The position numbers and the translations under genes are program-made. From Bordetella parapertussis (GTDB lineage Bacteria > Pseudomonadota > Gammaproteobacteria > Burkholderiales > Burkholderiaceae_D), in the NCBI GenBank assembly GCA_945866125.1, contig CAMBFZ010000008.1, positions 1-64,000 of the forward strand: a stretch of DNA of 64,000 bases, given 5' to 3'. Positions 6,875-15,081 of the stretch are shown piece by piece (the stretch's first letter is position 1; every line of letters begins with the position of its first letter). The notes below the pieces were generated by a model. It saw only the letters and a list, made by a program, of their open reading frames with translations. It was not told where the DNA came from and did not search any database.

Positions 6875-9310
6875 ATGACGCGGCACACCTTCACCCGAAT
6901 TTTTATACTCCTTTGCGCGCCTGTACTCGCCGCAGTAAATCCTGTCTTGGCTGCTGCACCGACAGCGCCCACAGGCGTGAGCGCCACGGCAGGCAACGCA
7001 CAGGCCACGGTGAAATTTACGGCGCCTACCGTCTCCACGGGCTACACCATGAGCGGCTACACGGCCTCATGCACAGCAACCGGCAAAACGACTGCCACCG
7101 CCACCGCCACCGCTAGCCCCATTACCGTTTCGTCCATGACCAACGGGACCAAATACAGTTGCAGCGTCAAAGGAACGTACACCGCGACGTCAGCGTCGTC
7201 TTCGTCCGTGACAGTCGTACCCGTCGCAGCGGGAACAACGCCCGGCATACCAACAAGCGTAATCGCCACTGCAGGCAACGCCAGCGCGAGCATTGCGTTT
7301 ACGGCGCCCACCGCTGTCTCTGGCGTGACCATCTCGAGCTACACGGCGACCTGTACCAGCGGCAGCACGTCTAAAACGGGCACCGGCACCAGTAGCCCGA
7401 TTACCGTATCTAGCCTCACCAACAGCACCAGCTACAGTTGCACCGTCAAGGCCACCAGCAGCGCGGGAGTGTCCGGCACCGCGTCCACGGCAGTGACGGT
7501 GACACCAACGGCCAGCACGAGCAGCACCGTGACGTATTCGACCCCGGCTAATTTCACAACGATTTTGGCAAGCAGCTACTCGGCGTCAAGCCTGACCAGC
7601 GCCACCGCATTCACCACCCGCAGCCGCTACCTTATTTCGGATGCCGCAACAGTGAGCACCACGGCAAACTACCTGTCCATCGGCTCCACCTATGACGCCA
7701 CCACCGGCTACACGGCGGGCGCGGGCACGCTCACCTCAAGCTCTACTTACAAAGACTATCTGTCCAAGATCGTGCTGGCCGTGTCGGATTCGTCTGGATA
7801 TTTCCGACTCGATTCACACTTGCACCCCAACGATTCAATCGATGCGGATTCAACGGACACTGTCGCCTACAAATTAAAATTCCGCAATAACTTTGGCAAG
7901 GCCGCCAAGACGTATGGCTATGTACTGTTCGCCTACGACAGCACCAATAAGGTTTTACAGGCCAAGAAACGCTACACCTACAGTTACAACAGCACCACCT
8001 ATGCAGCCACTTACACGCTGGATTCCAGCTTTGGCGCAGCCAACTATTATGTGCAATACAGCAGCACGACGGGTGCTTACCAGCTCGTGTCGGCGCTCAC
8101 CAGCGCGACCAAACTTTATCTCTACAATTCGCCATTGACACTGGGTGTACCGAGTGACTTCAATCCTGCTTCGGTCTCTTATGTCACCAATTCCGCTGCA
8201 GCCTTCATGGCTTTAGCGCAAGCAGCGCCGTCGGTCGTTGAGGGAACCTCAGGGAAGGTATATAACCAAGTCAATTCGAAATACCGCGCGCAGGTGGCCA
8301 CTGCCGGAGTCAGCACCAGCACGGATACTGCAGCAGACACCGTCTTGGCTGCGATCAAGGCGACAGGTGTGACCTTGCGCTACGACACCGCGGTCTATGC
8401 TGCCTTCCGTAAGGCAGCACTGGCCACCAAGTTAGAAAGCGACTCCATTGCCGACGGCATCCCGGGCCAAAATCTGGTGCCCTACATCTGGTTTACCAAT
8501 GAGCAGGACAGTAGTGGCGTCTACCACCCGTTTATGGTGGTCGCCGCCTATGGCAATCAAGCCTCGCCCAACGGACTGATCGACGTGCCGCACCCACCTG
8601 GTTCGGGCACCGGCGGCTATGCAGAATCAAGCGTGACGCGGTTTGCTAACCTGGGAGCCACGCCCTTGAGGTTTCCCATGAAAGACTATGGCACCGTGTC
8701 GGCTGTCACCGAAAACTCAATCATGACAACCACTCTGTGGAGCGATGCGTCCTCCACCACGCAGAGCAAAGATGTCTACAATTTTGCCAGCGCCCGAGAC
8801 AACGGCATTCTGGTGAACGGTGCCATGTTGTTCCCCGCGTATAACAATACGCTGGTGTTCTCGCAAACCTCCGGTGAGCTCTCACCCAGCGGCTGCCATG
8901 TGGGTCAAGGCGGCGGCGGACCACACTGCCATGCCGACAGCTACCGCAGTGCCTGGCCTTTCGGCTTCTACAGCGCATCGGACTACGTTGGAAAGACGCA
9001 CCCACCCATCATTGGATTTGGCTACGACGGCGTAGCCTTGTTCGGCAGTTATTTGAGCACCTATCCATCGATGCTGGGATACAGCACCAGCCTGGAGCCA
9101 TTTGGCGGGCACAATCATGACAGCATCGGCTATCACTATCACGCGCATACAGTGTCCAAGGCAGCAACGACAGGGGTATCGGCCTATACGTTACGCATGC
9201 TTATGCGGGGTGCCTACATCGGTCAGATCAATAGCGTGCCGTGTTTTGCTGGCGGCATCACATCGACCTGTACGCCTGCGAACGAGGCCAAATTCACCTA
9301 CGGTAATTGA
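6875..9310 (+). CDS. Secreted FN3 and YHYH domain protein
   Basis: The start at ATG 6875 gives a signal peptide of about 27 residues (IFILLCAPVLAAVNPVLAAAP). Two fibronectin type III-like repeats follow (APTGVSATAGNAQATVKF and PTSVIATAGNASASIAF, each ending in a YSC-V-K strand), rich in Ser and Thr. The long middle part is not recognised. The C-terminal 200 residues form a YHYH domain: a metal-ligand-rich region with GCHVGQGGGGPHCHADSY, IIGFGYDG, GGHNHD and GYHYHAH. YHYH proteins are secreted and of unknown function. The many His and Cys residues suggest metal binding, which is inference. The protein is 811 residues long and likely extracellular or outer-surface. Confidence 0.8.
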   Translation: MTRHTFTRIFILLCAPVLAAVNPVLAAAPTAPTGVSATAGNAQATVKFTAPTVSTGYTMSGYTASCTATGKTTATATATASPITVSSMTNGTKYSCSVKGTYTATSASSSSVTVVPVAAGTTPGIPTSVIATAGNASASIAFTAPTAVSGVTISSYTATCTSGSTSKTGTGTSSPITVSSLTNSTSYSCTVKATSSAGVSGTASTAVTVTPTASTSSTVTYSTPANFTTILASSYSASSLTSATAFTTRSRYLISDAATVSTTANYLSIGSTYDATTGYTAGAGTLTSSSTYKDYLSKIVLAVSDSSGYFRLDSHLHPNDSIDADSTDTVAYKLKFRNNFGKAAKTYGYVLFAYDSTNKVLQAKKRYTYSYNSTTYAATYTLDSSFGAANYYVQYSSTTGAYQLVSALTSATKLYLYNSPLTLGVPSDFNPASVSYVTNSAAAFMALAQAAPSVVEGTSGKVYNQVNSKYRAQVATAGVSTSTDTAADTVLAAIKATGVTLRYDTAVYAAFRKAALATKLESDSIADGIPGQNLVPYIWFTNEQDSSGVYHPFMVVAAYGNQASPNGLIDVPHPPGSGTGGYAESSVTRFANLGATPLRFPMKDYGTVSAVTENSIMTTTLWSDASSTTQSKDVYNFASARDNGILVNGAMLFPAYNNTLVFSQTSGELSPSGCHVGQGGGGPHCHADSYRSAWPFGFYSASDYVGKTHPPIIGFGYDGVALFGSYLSTYPSMLGYSTSLEPFGGHNHDSIGYHYHAHTVSKAATTGVSAYTLRMLMRGAYIGQINSVPCFAGGITSTCTPANEAKFTYGN

Positions 9311-9663
9311 GACTGGCCCGGCTGCAGCGCAGACCGGGCTTGCACGTCGTTGCTTAGTTAATCACAGACACCTGTCAGGTGCTGTACGCCAAGGCCTGGT
9401 GGCGTAATACGTTTAGAGCGTGCGTCCATTTTTTATTATTGTCATCTCTAGTCGCAGTTCAATTTCAGATTGAAATGCCCGCTGCGCAAACCATGAATAT
9501 TGCCGTTAATTTTGTGGGACATAATATTTTTCGAAATCGACTAATCGAAATCCGTACTGCATCAGACGTACTAAACAAAAGCTTTTAAAAAAACGTTGTG
9601 TTTTAAAAAGAGCCGCATAAAAAAAGCCTCTGCATCATTACAAAAATATAACAGGAGACAATC
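9311..9663. other. Intergenic region, YHYH gene to GDSL gene
   Basis: This 353-base gap contains a hairpin at 9316-9339 (GCCCGG/CCGGGC, 12-base loop) just after the upstream stop, a possible weak terminator. A 69-codon frame at 9379-9588 has no ribosome binding site or recognisable content and I do not call it. The last 120 bases are AT-rich and likely hold the promoter of the esterase gene. An AGGAGAC site precedes its ATG. Confidence 0.5.
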
Positions 9664-11661
9664 ATGATCTTCAACCGCTCTCGCATCTCAGCTGCCGTAT
9701 TCACACTCGTCGCATCTGCTAGCAGCTTTGCCGACGCCACCACACCCTTTAGCCGTTTGATTACGCTGGGTGACAGTCTGACTGATGGTGGTGCTTACAC
9801 CGGCACCGTGATCGCCGGCTCGGGCGGTACCGCACCGGCAATCAATTACAAATTTACGACTAATTTCATCGATGGTTCCGGCAAAGTGTGGGCTGAATAT
9901 CTGGCCGATAAAATGGGATTGCAGTTAAAACCCAATCTGGTCAACAGCTACATCGGCGCCCCAACCTACTGGTCCTTTACCAATTCAGGTGGTACCAACT
10001 TTGCACAAGGTGGCACCCAAGTCGCCACCGACCCCGCCGGGGAAACCAATGCGGCTCTCGGCATTAGCGCCATTTCAGTCAAACAGCAAGTCACCAACTT
10101 GCTGGCGCAGTCGCCAACGCTGTCGTCCAATGATTTAGTCATCTTGTGGGCCGGCGCCAACGATATTTTTCAGGCGATGGGAACTGTCCAGGCAAGCGGC
10201 GGAAGTACCGCCTCGGTTCAGACCGCCGCTGCGCAAATTTCAAAAGCAGCGAGCGATTTAGTCGTTGAAGTCGATCGCCTCAAAGCCGCCGGCGCAAAAT
10301 TCATCGTTGTCAACTCCTTGCCTAATGTTGGCCAAACCCCGGGAATGATCGCCGGCGGTGACGGTACGGTTGCGCTGGCAAAAAGTTTATCGATTGACGT
10401 ATTCAATGCAACTCTGAAAGCCAGCCTGACAGGCAAAAACGTAATCTATGTTGACGCCGCCAAGCTCAATAACGATGTCTTCAACAACCCGGCTAAATAC
10501 GGCTTCACCGCAGTCAACGGCGCCACCGTTGCGTATAGCGACAACGTGATACCGGGCAGCACCTGCGGCACCAGTTCATTGGGTTGCATCGTCCCGACTC
10601 AACTCAAATCAGTGGCCAATTCGTATTTGTTTGCCGATGGTGTTCACCCCACTGACGCCGCCCATGCCATCTTTGGTCAGGCCGCTTTTAGCGCATTACA
10701 AGCAGTCGGCCAACAAACGGCGATGGTGTTTTCACCGTCGTATGCCATCCGGCAGCACGGCACCGATCTTGAGCCGCGCCTGTCTCCTTCCGCGTTACTT
10801 CAGCAGGACGGCCTGGTGCGCGAACTCCGGCCGCTGGGGAACAATCAATTTTGGTATGGCGGCAGTGTCGGCAGTTTTCGCAATGAAGCCTCGCAAGTCG
10901 CCCCATCGCTCAGTGCCAGAACTCAGGTAGGGTCGGTCGGCATCGATCGCATGGTGGCCAGTAACGCCCTGATCGGCGCGGCAGCCAGCTACTCGGCCGG
11001 CCAGTCAAAATTTAGTAGCGGCAGTGACTACACCAATCAACTCACGCTGGGCACGCTTTACGGCACCGCTTTTTTATCTGAAAAAATCTACGTGAACGCC
11101 ACCCTGCAATACGGCGATTTGTCGTTTGATGATATCCAAAGAAAAGTCGTGCTTGGGCCAACCTCGATCACCTCAACCGGCAAAACCGGTGGCAATTATT
11201 CGGCTGCCCGCATCGGGATTGGTTATATCCTGCCGCAAGAGCGCTGGACGCTCAGCCCGGCTCTGGCCCTGACGTCGGCTAAAACAACGATGAATAACTA
11301 TACCGAGTCCTACACACCGGTATCGGTTGCCTATGGGGATGCGTCGTACAAATCGACGATGATGACGATTTCTTTGTCAGGAAAAATGCATGGAGAAAAA
11401 GATCAGTGGATCCCTGCCTTCCGCATCGCCGCCGACAAAGACCTGAGCGGATCACCAATGACGATTGGCATTGGTTCTGACGCCAGCCTGATCTCGACCT
11501 TGTCGGTCGACAAACCCATGCGTGAATTTTACAGTCTGAGCATTGGCGCCCAACGCGTGACCGACTCAGGTACCTGGCTCATTGGCGGTACCGCAAGCGC
11601 AGGATCGGCACTCTCAACGGTTGGCTATTCCATCTCGATCGGATACAAAATACCTTTGTAG
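9664..11661 (+). CDS. GDSL esterase autotransporter (EstA-like)
   Basis: This is a predicted outer-membrane lipase/esterase. The signal peptide covers residues 1-24 (ending SFADA). The SGNH/GDSL passenger has the block I serine Ser38 in LGDSLTD, block III in GANDI (Asn166) and block V in DGVHPT (Asp325, His328). From about residue 390 to the end is an autotransporter beta-barrel with alternating strands, ending in a hydrophobic aromatic-poor strand (YSISIGYKIPL). The length of 665 fits the EstA class. It carries its own transport domain, so no partner is needed. A strong AGGAGAC site lies 4 bases before the ATG. Confidence 0.88.
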   Translation: MIFNRSRISAAVFTLVASASSFADATTPFSRLITLGDSLTDGGAYTGTVIAGSGGTAPAINYKFTTNFIDGSGKVWAEYLADKMGLQLKPNLVNSYIGAPTYWSFTNSGGTNFAQGGTQVATDPAGETNAALGISAISVKQQVTNLLAQSPTLSSNDLVILWAGANDIFQAMGTVQASGGSTASVQTAAAQISKAASDLVVEVDRLKAAGAKFIVVNSLPNVGQTPGMIAGGDGTVALAKSLSIDVFNATLKASLTGKNVIYVDAAKLNNDVFNNPAKYGFTAVNGATVAYSDNVIPGSTCGTSSLGCIVPTQLKSVANSYLFADGVHPTDAAHAIFGQAAFSALQAVGQQTAMVFSPSYAIRQHGTDLEPRLSPSALLQQDGLVRELRPLGNNQFWYGGSVGSFRNEASQVAPSLSARTQVGSVGIDRMVASNALIGAAASYSAGQSKFSSGSDYTNQLTLGTLYGTAFLSEKIYVNATLQYGDLSFDDIQRKVVLGPTSITSTGKTGGNYSAARIGIGYILPQERWTLSPALALTSAKTTMNNYTESYTPVSVAYGDASYKSTMMTISLSGKMHGEKDQWIPAFRIAADKDLSGSPMTIGIGSDASLISTLSVDKPMREFYSLSIGAQRVTDSGTWLIGGTASAGSALSTVGYSISIGYKIPL

Positions 11662-11689
11662 GAGTCTATGCTCTTACCAGCTTGTTAAC

Positions 11690-11720
11690 GCGCGGCGGAA
11701 CTGGCACAGTCCCGCCGCGC
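11690..11720. terminator. GC-rich hairpin after esterase gene
   Basis: A 13-base stem (GCGCGGCGGAACT with AGTCCCGCCGCGC) has one mismatch and a 5-base loop. It lies 28 bases after the esterase stop. There is no clear T-run, so it may be an inefficient or Rho-assisted terminator. Confidence 0.5.
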
Positions 11721-11771
11721 AATCCCATCGGTTCAGGCTAGAATAAGGCATCCTCAACCCATTACTAGGTC

Positions 11772-12245
11772 ATGAACTCCCTCTTCGGTGACATCAGCAA
11801 CATCATCAGTCTGGCCATTACGCCCGCTTTTTTGCTGCTCGGCGTGATGATGCAAATGCGCGTCATGAGCAACCGGCTTGAGCGCGTGGTGGACCGCAGC
11901 CGGATTCTTGAAAGCCGGCTGGGTAAAGACAGTGGTCACTACAACGCCATCACCCACGAGTTGTCTTTGCTAAACCGACGCATGGATGTCATTCACAAAG
12001 CCACCGGCTTCTCCACGCTCTGCATGATTCTGATTTGCTCGGTCGTCGTGGTTTTGTTTGCGGACGACGCCTTCAATCTGCGCCTCGATTCACTGATCGC
12101 GTTTCTGTTTGTATTTGCGATGCTGCTACTGATTGCCAGCTTTAGTCTTTTTTTGCACGAGATCTTTATTGCCAGCCATTCACTGCCTGCCACTGCCCTG
12201 CATGGCACCCGGCACCGCCAAGACCCGGACGCCGGTGGTCACTGA
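11772..12245 (+). CDS. DUF2721 family membrane protein
   Basis: This is a 157-residue inner-membrane protein with three predicted membrane segments: about 8-28 (IISLAITPAFLLLGVMMQM), 78-98 and 106-132. Between the first two is a charged cytoplasmic stretch (MSNRLERVVDRSRILE ... HELSLLNRRMDVI) that is typical of DUF2721. The family has no known function. The gene is convergent with the methyltransferase gene, whose stop codon abuts its own, so both probably share or lack a terminator here. Confidence 0.8.
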   Translation: MNSLFGDISNIISLAITPAFLLLGVMMQMRVMSNRLERVVDRSRILESRLGKDSGHYNAITHELSLLNRRMDVIHKATGFSTLCMILICSVVVVLFADDAFNLRLDSLIAFLFVFAMLLLIASFSLFLHEIFIASHSLPATALHGTRHRQDPDAGGH

Positions 12246-13118
12246 TCAGGTCTGGCTGTAAAAGCGCGCGTTCATCTGCTCCAGCCCCAGCGTCGACAGT
12301 ACTTCCTGCAAACGCCGCGCCGGTCTCTCGCGCGGCAGATCTTTATAGCTGGCGATGATCAATTCGTTTTTCATCGAATGCTCCCATCCCACCAACTCCG
12401 TCACCGTCACCTGATAGCCATGCGCTTCGAGCTGTAAGCAGCGCAGCACGTTGGTGAGCTGACTACCAAACTCACGGGTATGAATCGGATGGCGCCAGAT
12501 CTCGGTGAGTGCGTCGCGCGAGAGAGACTGGCTTTTATTTTTTTTCAGGACACTGGCGAGCTCAGCCTGGCAGCAGGGCACCAGTACGATAAACCGCGCC
12601 TGTTTTTGCAAGGCAAACCGGATTGCATCATCGGTGGCAGTATCACAAGCGTGCAAGGCCGTCACAACATCCACCGTGGCCGGCAAGGCCGTCGACACAA
12701 TCGACTCCGCTACTGACAAATGCAAAAACGACATACGCGCAAACGCGAGTCGCTCGGCCAGAGCGCGTGCGCTGTCGACTAATTCGCTTCGTGTTTCAAT
12801 ACCAAAAATATGCGCGGTATCAGCCCGGTTTTTGAAAAACAAGTCGTACAAAATAAAACCAAGATACGACTTGCCCGCACCATGGTCGACTAACTGAATG
12901 GCCCGATCTTCTTCCACTAGCTGCAACAACAAAGGCTCGATGAATTGAAACAAGTGATACACCTGCTTTAATTTACGCCGGCTATCCTGATTCATCTTGC
13001 CCTCACGGGTCAGGATATGCAGTGCCTTGAGTAATTCAATCGATTGTTCTGGCCGTATCTCAACCATGATAAAAGCGCTCAATGACGCATTTGCTGTGAA
13101 GTGCGCATCATAAAGCAT
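12246..13118 (-). CDS. SAM-dependent methyltransferase (Methyltransf_32 type)
   Basis: The AdoMet-binding fold is visible as QLVDHGAGKSYLGFILYDLFF (motif I) and then HIFGIETRSELVDSA. Later come HACDTATDDAIRFAL and VLVPCCQAEL, characteristic of the class 25/32 methyltransferases related to RNA-modifying enzymes. The substrate is unknown. The start is uncertain: ATG 13118 gives 290 residues and ATG 13067 (MVEIRPEQ) gives 273. Neither has a good ribosome binding site. The gene is last in a run of four minus-strand genes, 116 bases after the PhaC-like stop. Confidence 0.75.
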   Translation of the reverse strand: MLYDAHFTANASLSAFIMVEIRPEQSIELLKALHILTREGKMNQDSRRKLKQVYHLFQFIEPLLLQLVEEDRAIQLVDHGAGKSYLGFILYDLFFKNRADTAHIFGIETRSELVDSARALAERLAFARMSFLHLSVAESIVSTALPATVDVVTALHACDTATDDAIRFALQKQARFIVLVPCCQAELASVLKKNKSQSLSRDALTEIWRHPIHTREFGSQLTNVLRCLQLEAHGYQVTVTELVGWEHSMKNELIIASYKDLPRERPARRLQEVLSTLGLEQMNARFYSQT

Positions 13119-13234
13119 CCGTCACTAACGCTCGTGGTTTTACCGGACAGCCCGTAACGATGACACCGTCCACGCAGCCTGATCTCACACGCCCCAGCCT
13201 ACACGGCCACCCAAACCCTGCGCCGCACTCGGCA

Positions 13235-15040
13235 TCAAACCTGCCGTACATAGTGACCCGGTGCCGCTGGCAATCCCGGGGTATCCGGTGGCGCGATGGT
13301 ATGCGCCGGGCGTTTGCTCTGACCTCGCTCCAGCCACTGCGCCCAGGCTGGCCACCATGAGCCCTCGTGCGAGGGCGTAATCTGCAGCCACCGTTCGGGA
13401 TCAATATAATTTTCGCCATGCGGACACAGTCCCACCCGAAAGCGCCGATGCGGATGCCCGGGCTCACTCGTGATGCCCGCATTGTGTCCGCCCGACGTCA
13501 ACAAAAAAGTCACGTCAGCACCAATGGCAAGATTAAGTTTGTACACCGAATGCCAGGGTGCGACATGGTCGGTTTCGGTGGCCACAACAAAGCTTGGCAC
13601 ACGAATATCTCCCAGTGCCAACGGCCGGCCATTGATCTTGAAACGGCCGGCAAATAAATCATTATTTAAAAACAGCTTGCGCAGGTATTCGCTTTGCATA
13701 CGAAACGGCATGCGCGTGGCGTCGGTATTCCACGCCATCAAATCTGTCATGGTTTCGCGTTTACCCAATAAATACTGATTGACCATGCGCGACCAGATCA
13801 AATCTCGCGAACGTAATAATTGAAACGCCCCAGCCATCTGACGATTGTCGAGGTAACCCTGATTCCACATGATGTCGTCAAGATAATCGAGCTGGCTGTC
13901 GTCAATAAAAAGTCGCAGCTCACCGGCCTCGGTAAAATCTGTCTGCGCCGCCAGCAAGGTAAGCGAAGCGATGTTTTTATCAGGCTGCTGCGCCAGCCAC
14001 GCTGCAGCAATGGCCAGCAAGGTGCCGCCAAGGCAGTAGCCCACTGCCTGCACTTTTTGATCCGGCTCGCGATTTAACACCTGCTTCAACGCGGCCAGCA
14101 CACCATGATGCAAATACGATTCCATACCAAGATCCCGCTCGGCTGCGCCAGGATTGCGCCATGAAATCATGTACACCGTATGGCCGCGCTGAACCAAATA
14201 ATTGACCAGTGAATTATGCGGCGACAGATCAAGGATGTAATACTTCATGATCCATGCCGGCACGATCAATACCGGCTGGACAAACACGTCGCGCGTCTGC
14301 GGCGCATATTCGATGAGTTCAATCAAATGATTGCGAAAGACAACCTGCCCCGGTGTGATGGCAACTTCATGACCCGGCCGGAAATGGTCGGCCCCCACTG
14401 GTGCATGGCCCCCAACAGAGCGTTCCCAGTCTTCCAATAGGTGGCTGGCACCACGCAGCAAATTCTGCCCGCCCTCCCTTAGAGTCGCATCAAGCACCTC
14501 GGGATTGGTCGCAATAAAATTCACCGGTGAGACCATGTCAAGCAACTGCCGCGCTGTAAATGAAACGACTTGCTGATGATGCTGCGACATGCCGCCAATG
14601 CTGCTGGTGGCGTTATGCCACCACTGCTGCGTCAGCAAAAATTGCTGATAGATCAAACAGAACGGCCAGCGCTGCCACTGCTCAGCACGAAACCGCTGAT
14701 CCTGAATCAGCGGTTGAATACACAACTCGCATTCCGACCCGCTCGCATTGCGTGCCATATACAAAGCCAGTCGCACTGACTTGCGAACGGCTTTCTCGAT
14801 TAACACTTGCTGCTTGCCTGGCGATTGCGACAGATGCACCCACCAGTCGGCATAAGCCAAGGCCAAACTGGCCGGCGAAATACTGGCAGTGAAGCGCCCC
14901 ATGACCGCATGAAATAAACGGTCGGCGCCGGTGGGCTGATCTTGCGACTCATCGATTGCGCTATCTTCCAATGCGGTACTGTGCGCCACATCGGCTCGGG
15001 GTGGTAACGTCACGGCCAAGGCTTCAAATGGTGACCACAT
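13235..15040 (-). CDS. PHA synthase-like alpha/beta hydrolase (PhaC family)
   Basis: The protein resembles class I polyhydroxyalkanoate synthases, which polymerise hydroxyacyl-CoA. An N-terminal PhaC_N-like region (SPVNFIATNPEVLDATLREGG) is followed by the hydrolase domain with the lipase-like box GYCLGG carrying the nucleophile Cys, and the late GGHNAGI with the catalytic His. The start at ATG 15040 is preferred because AGAGGT lies just upstream, giving 601 residues. A P-type ATPase gene lies 41 bases upstream. Similar PhaC-like/ATPase groupings occur in low-oxygen loci of Burkholderia, so a role in storage or persistence under low oxygen is an inference. Confidence 0.82.
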   Translation of the reverse strand: MWSPFEALAVTLPPRADVAHSTALEDSAIDESQDQPTGADRLFHAVMGRFTASISPASLALAYADWWVHLSQSPGKQQVLIEKAVRKSVRLALYMARNASGSECELCIQPLIQDQRFRAEQWQRWPFCLIYQQFLLTQQWWHNATSSIGGMSQHHQQVVSFTARQLLDMVSPVNFIATNPEVLDATLREGGQNLLRGASHLLEDWERSVGGHAPVGADHFRPGHEVAITPGQVVFRNHLIELIEYAPQTRDVFVQPVLIVPAWIMKYYILDLSPHNSLVNYLVQRGHTVYMISWRNPGAAERDLGMESYLHHGVLAALKQVLNREPDQKVQAVGYCLGGTLLAIAAAWLAQQPDKNIASLTLLAAQTDFTEAGELRLFIDDSQLDYLDDIMWNQGYLDNRQMAGAFQLLRSRDLIWSRMVNQYLLGKRETMTDLMAWNTDATRMPFRMQSEYLRKLFLNNDLFAGRFKINGRPLALGDIRVPSFVVATETDHVAPWHSVYKLNLAIGADVTFLLTSGGHNAGITSEPGHPHRRFRVGLCPHGENYIDPERWLQITPSHEGSWWPAWAQWLERGQSKRPAHTIAPPDTPGLPAAPGHYVRQV

Positions 15041-15081
15041 GAGGACCTCTTTGACAGAAAAATAAAATAACGGAGACACGC

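Noticed and set aside
9379..9588. 69-codon frame before the esterase gene
   Set aside because: Low-complexity intergenic DNA, no good start site and no family resemblance.
13108..13482. Minus-strand frame covering the methyltransferase/PhaC-like gap
   Set aside because: It overlaps the well-supported 3' end of the PhaC-like gene in another frame and its Arg-rich composition is typical of a shadow frame.
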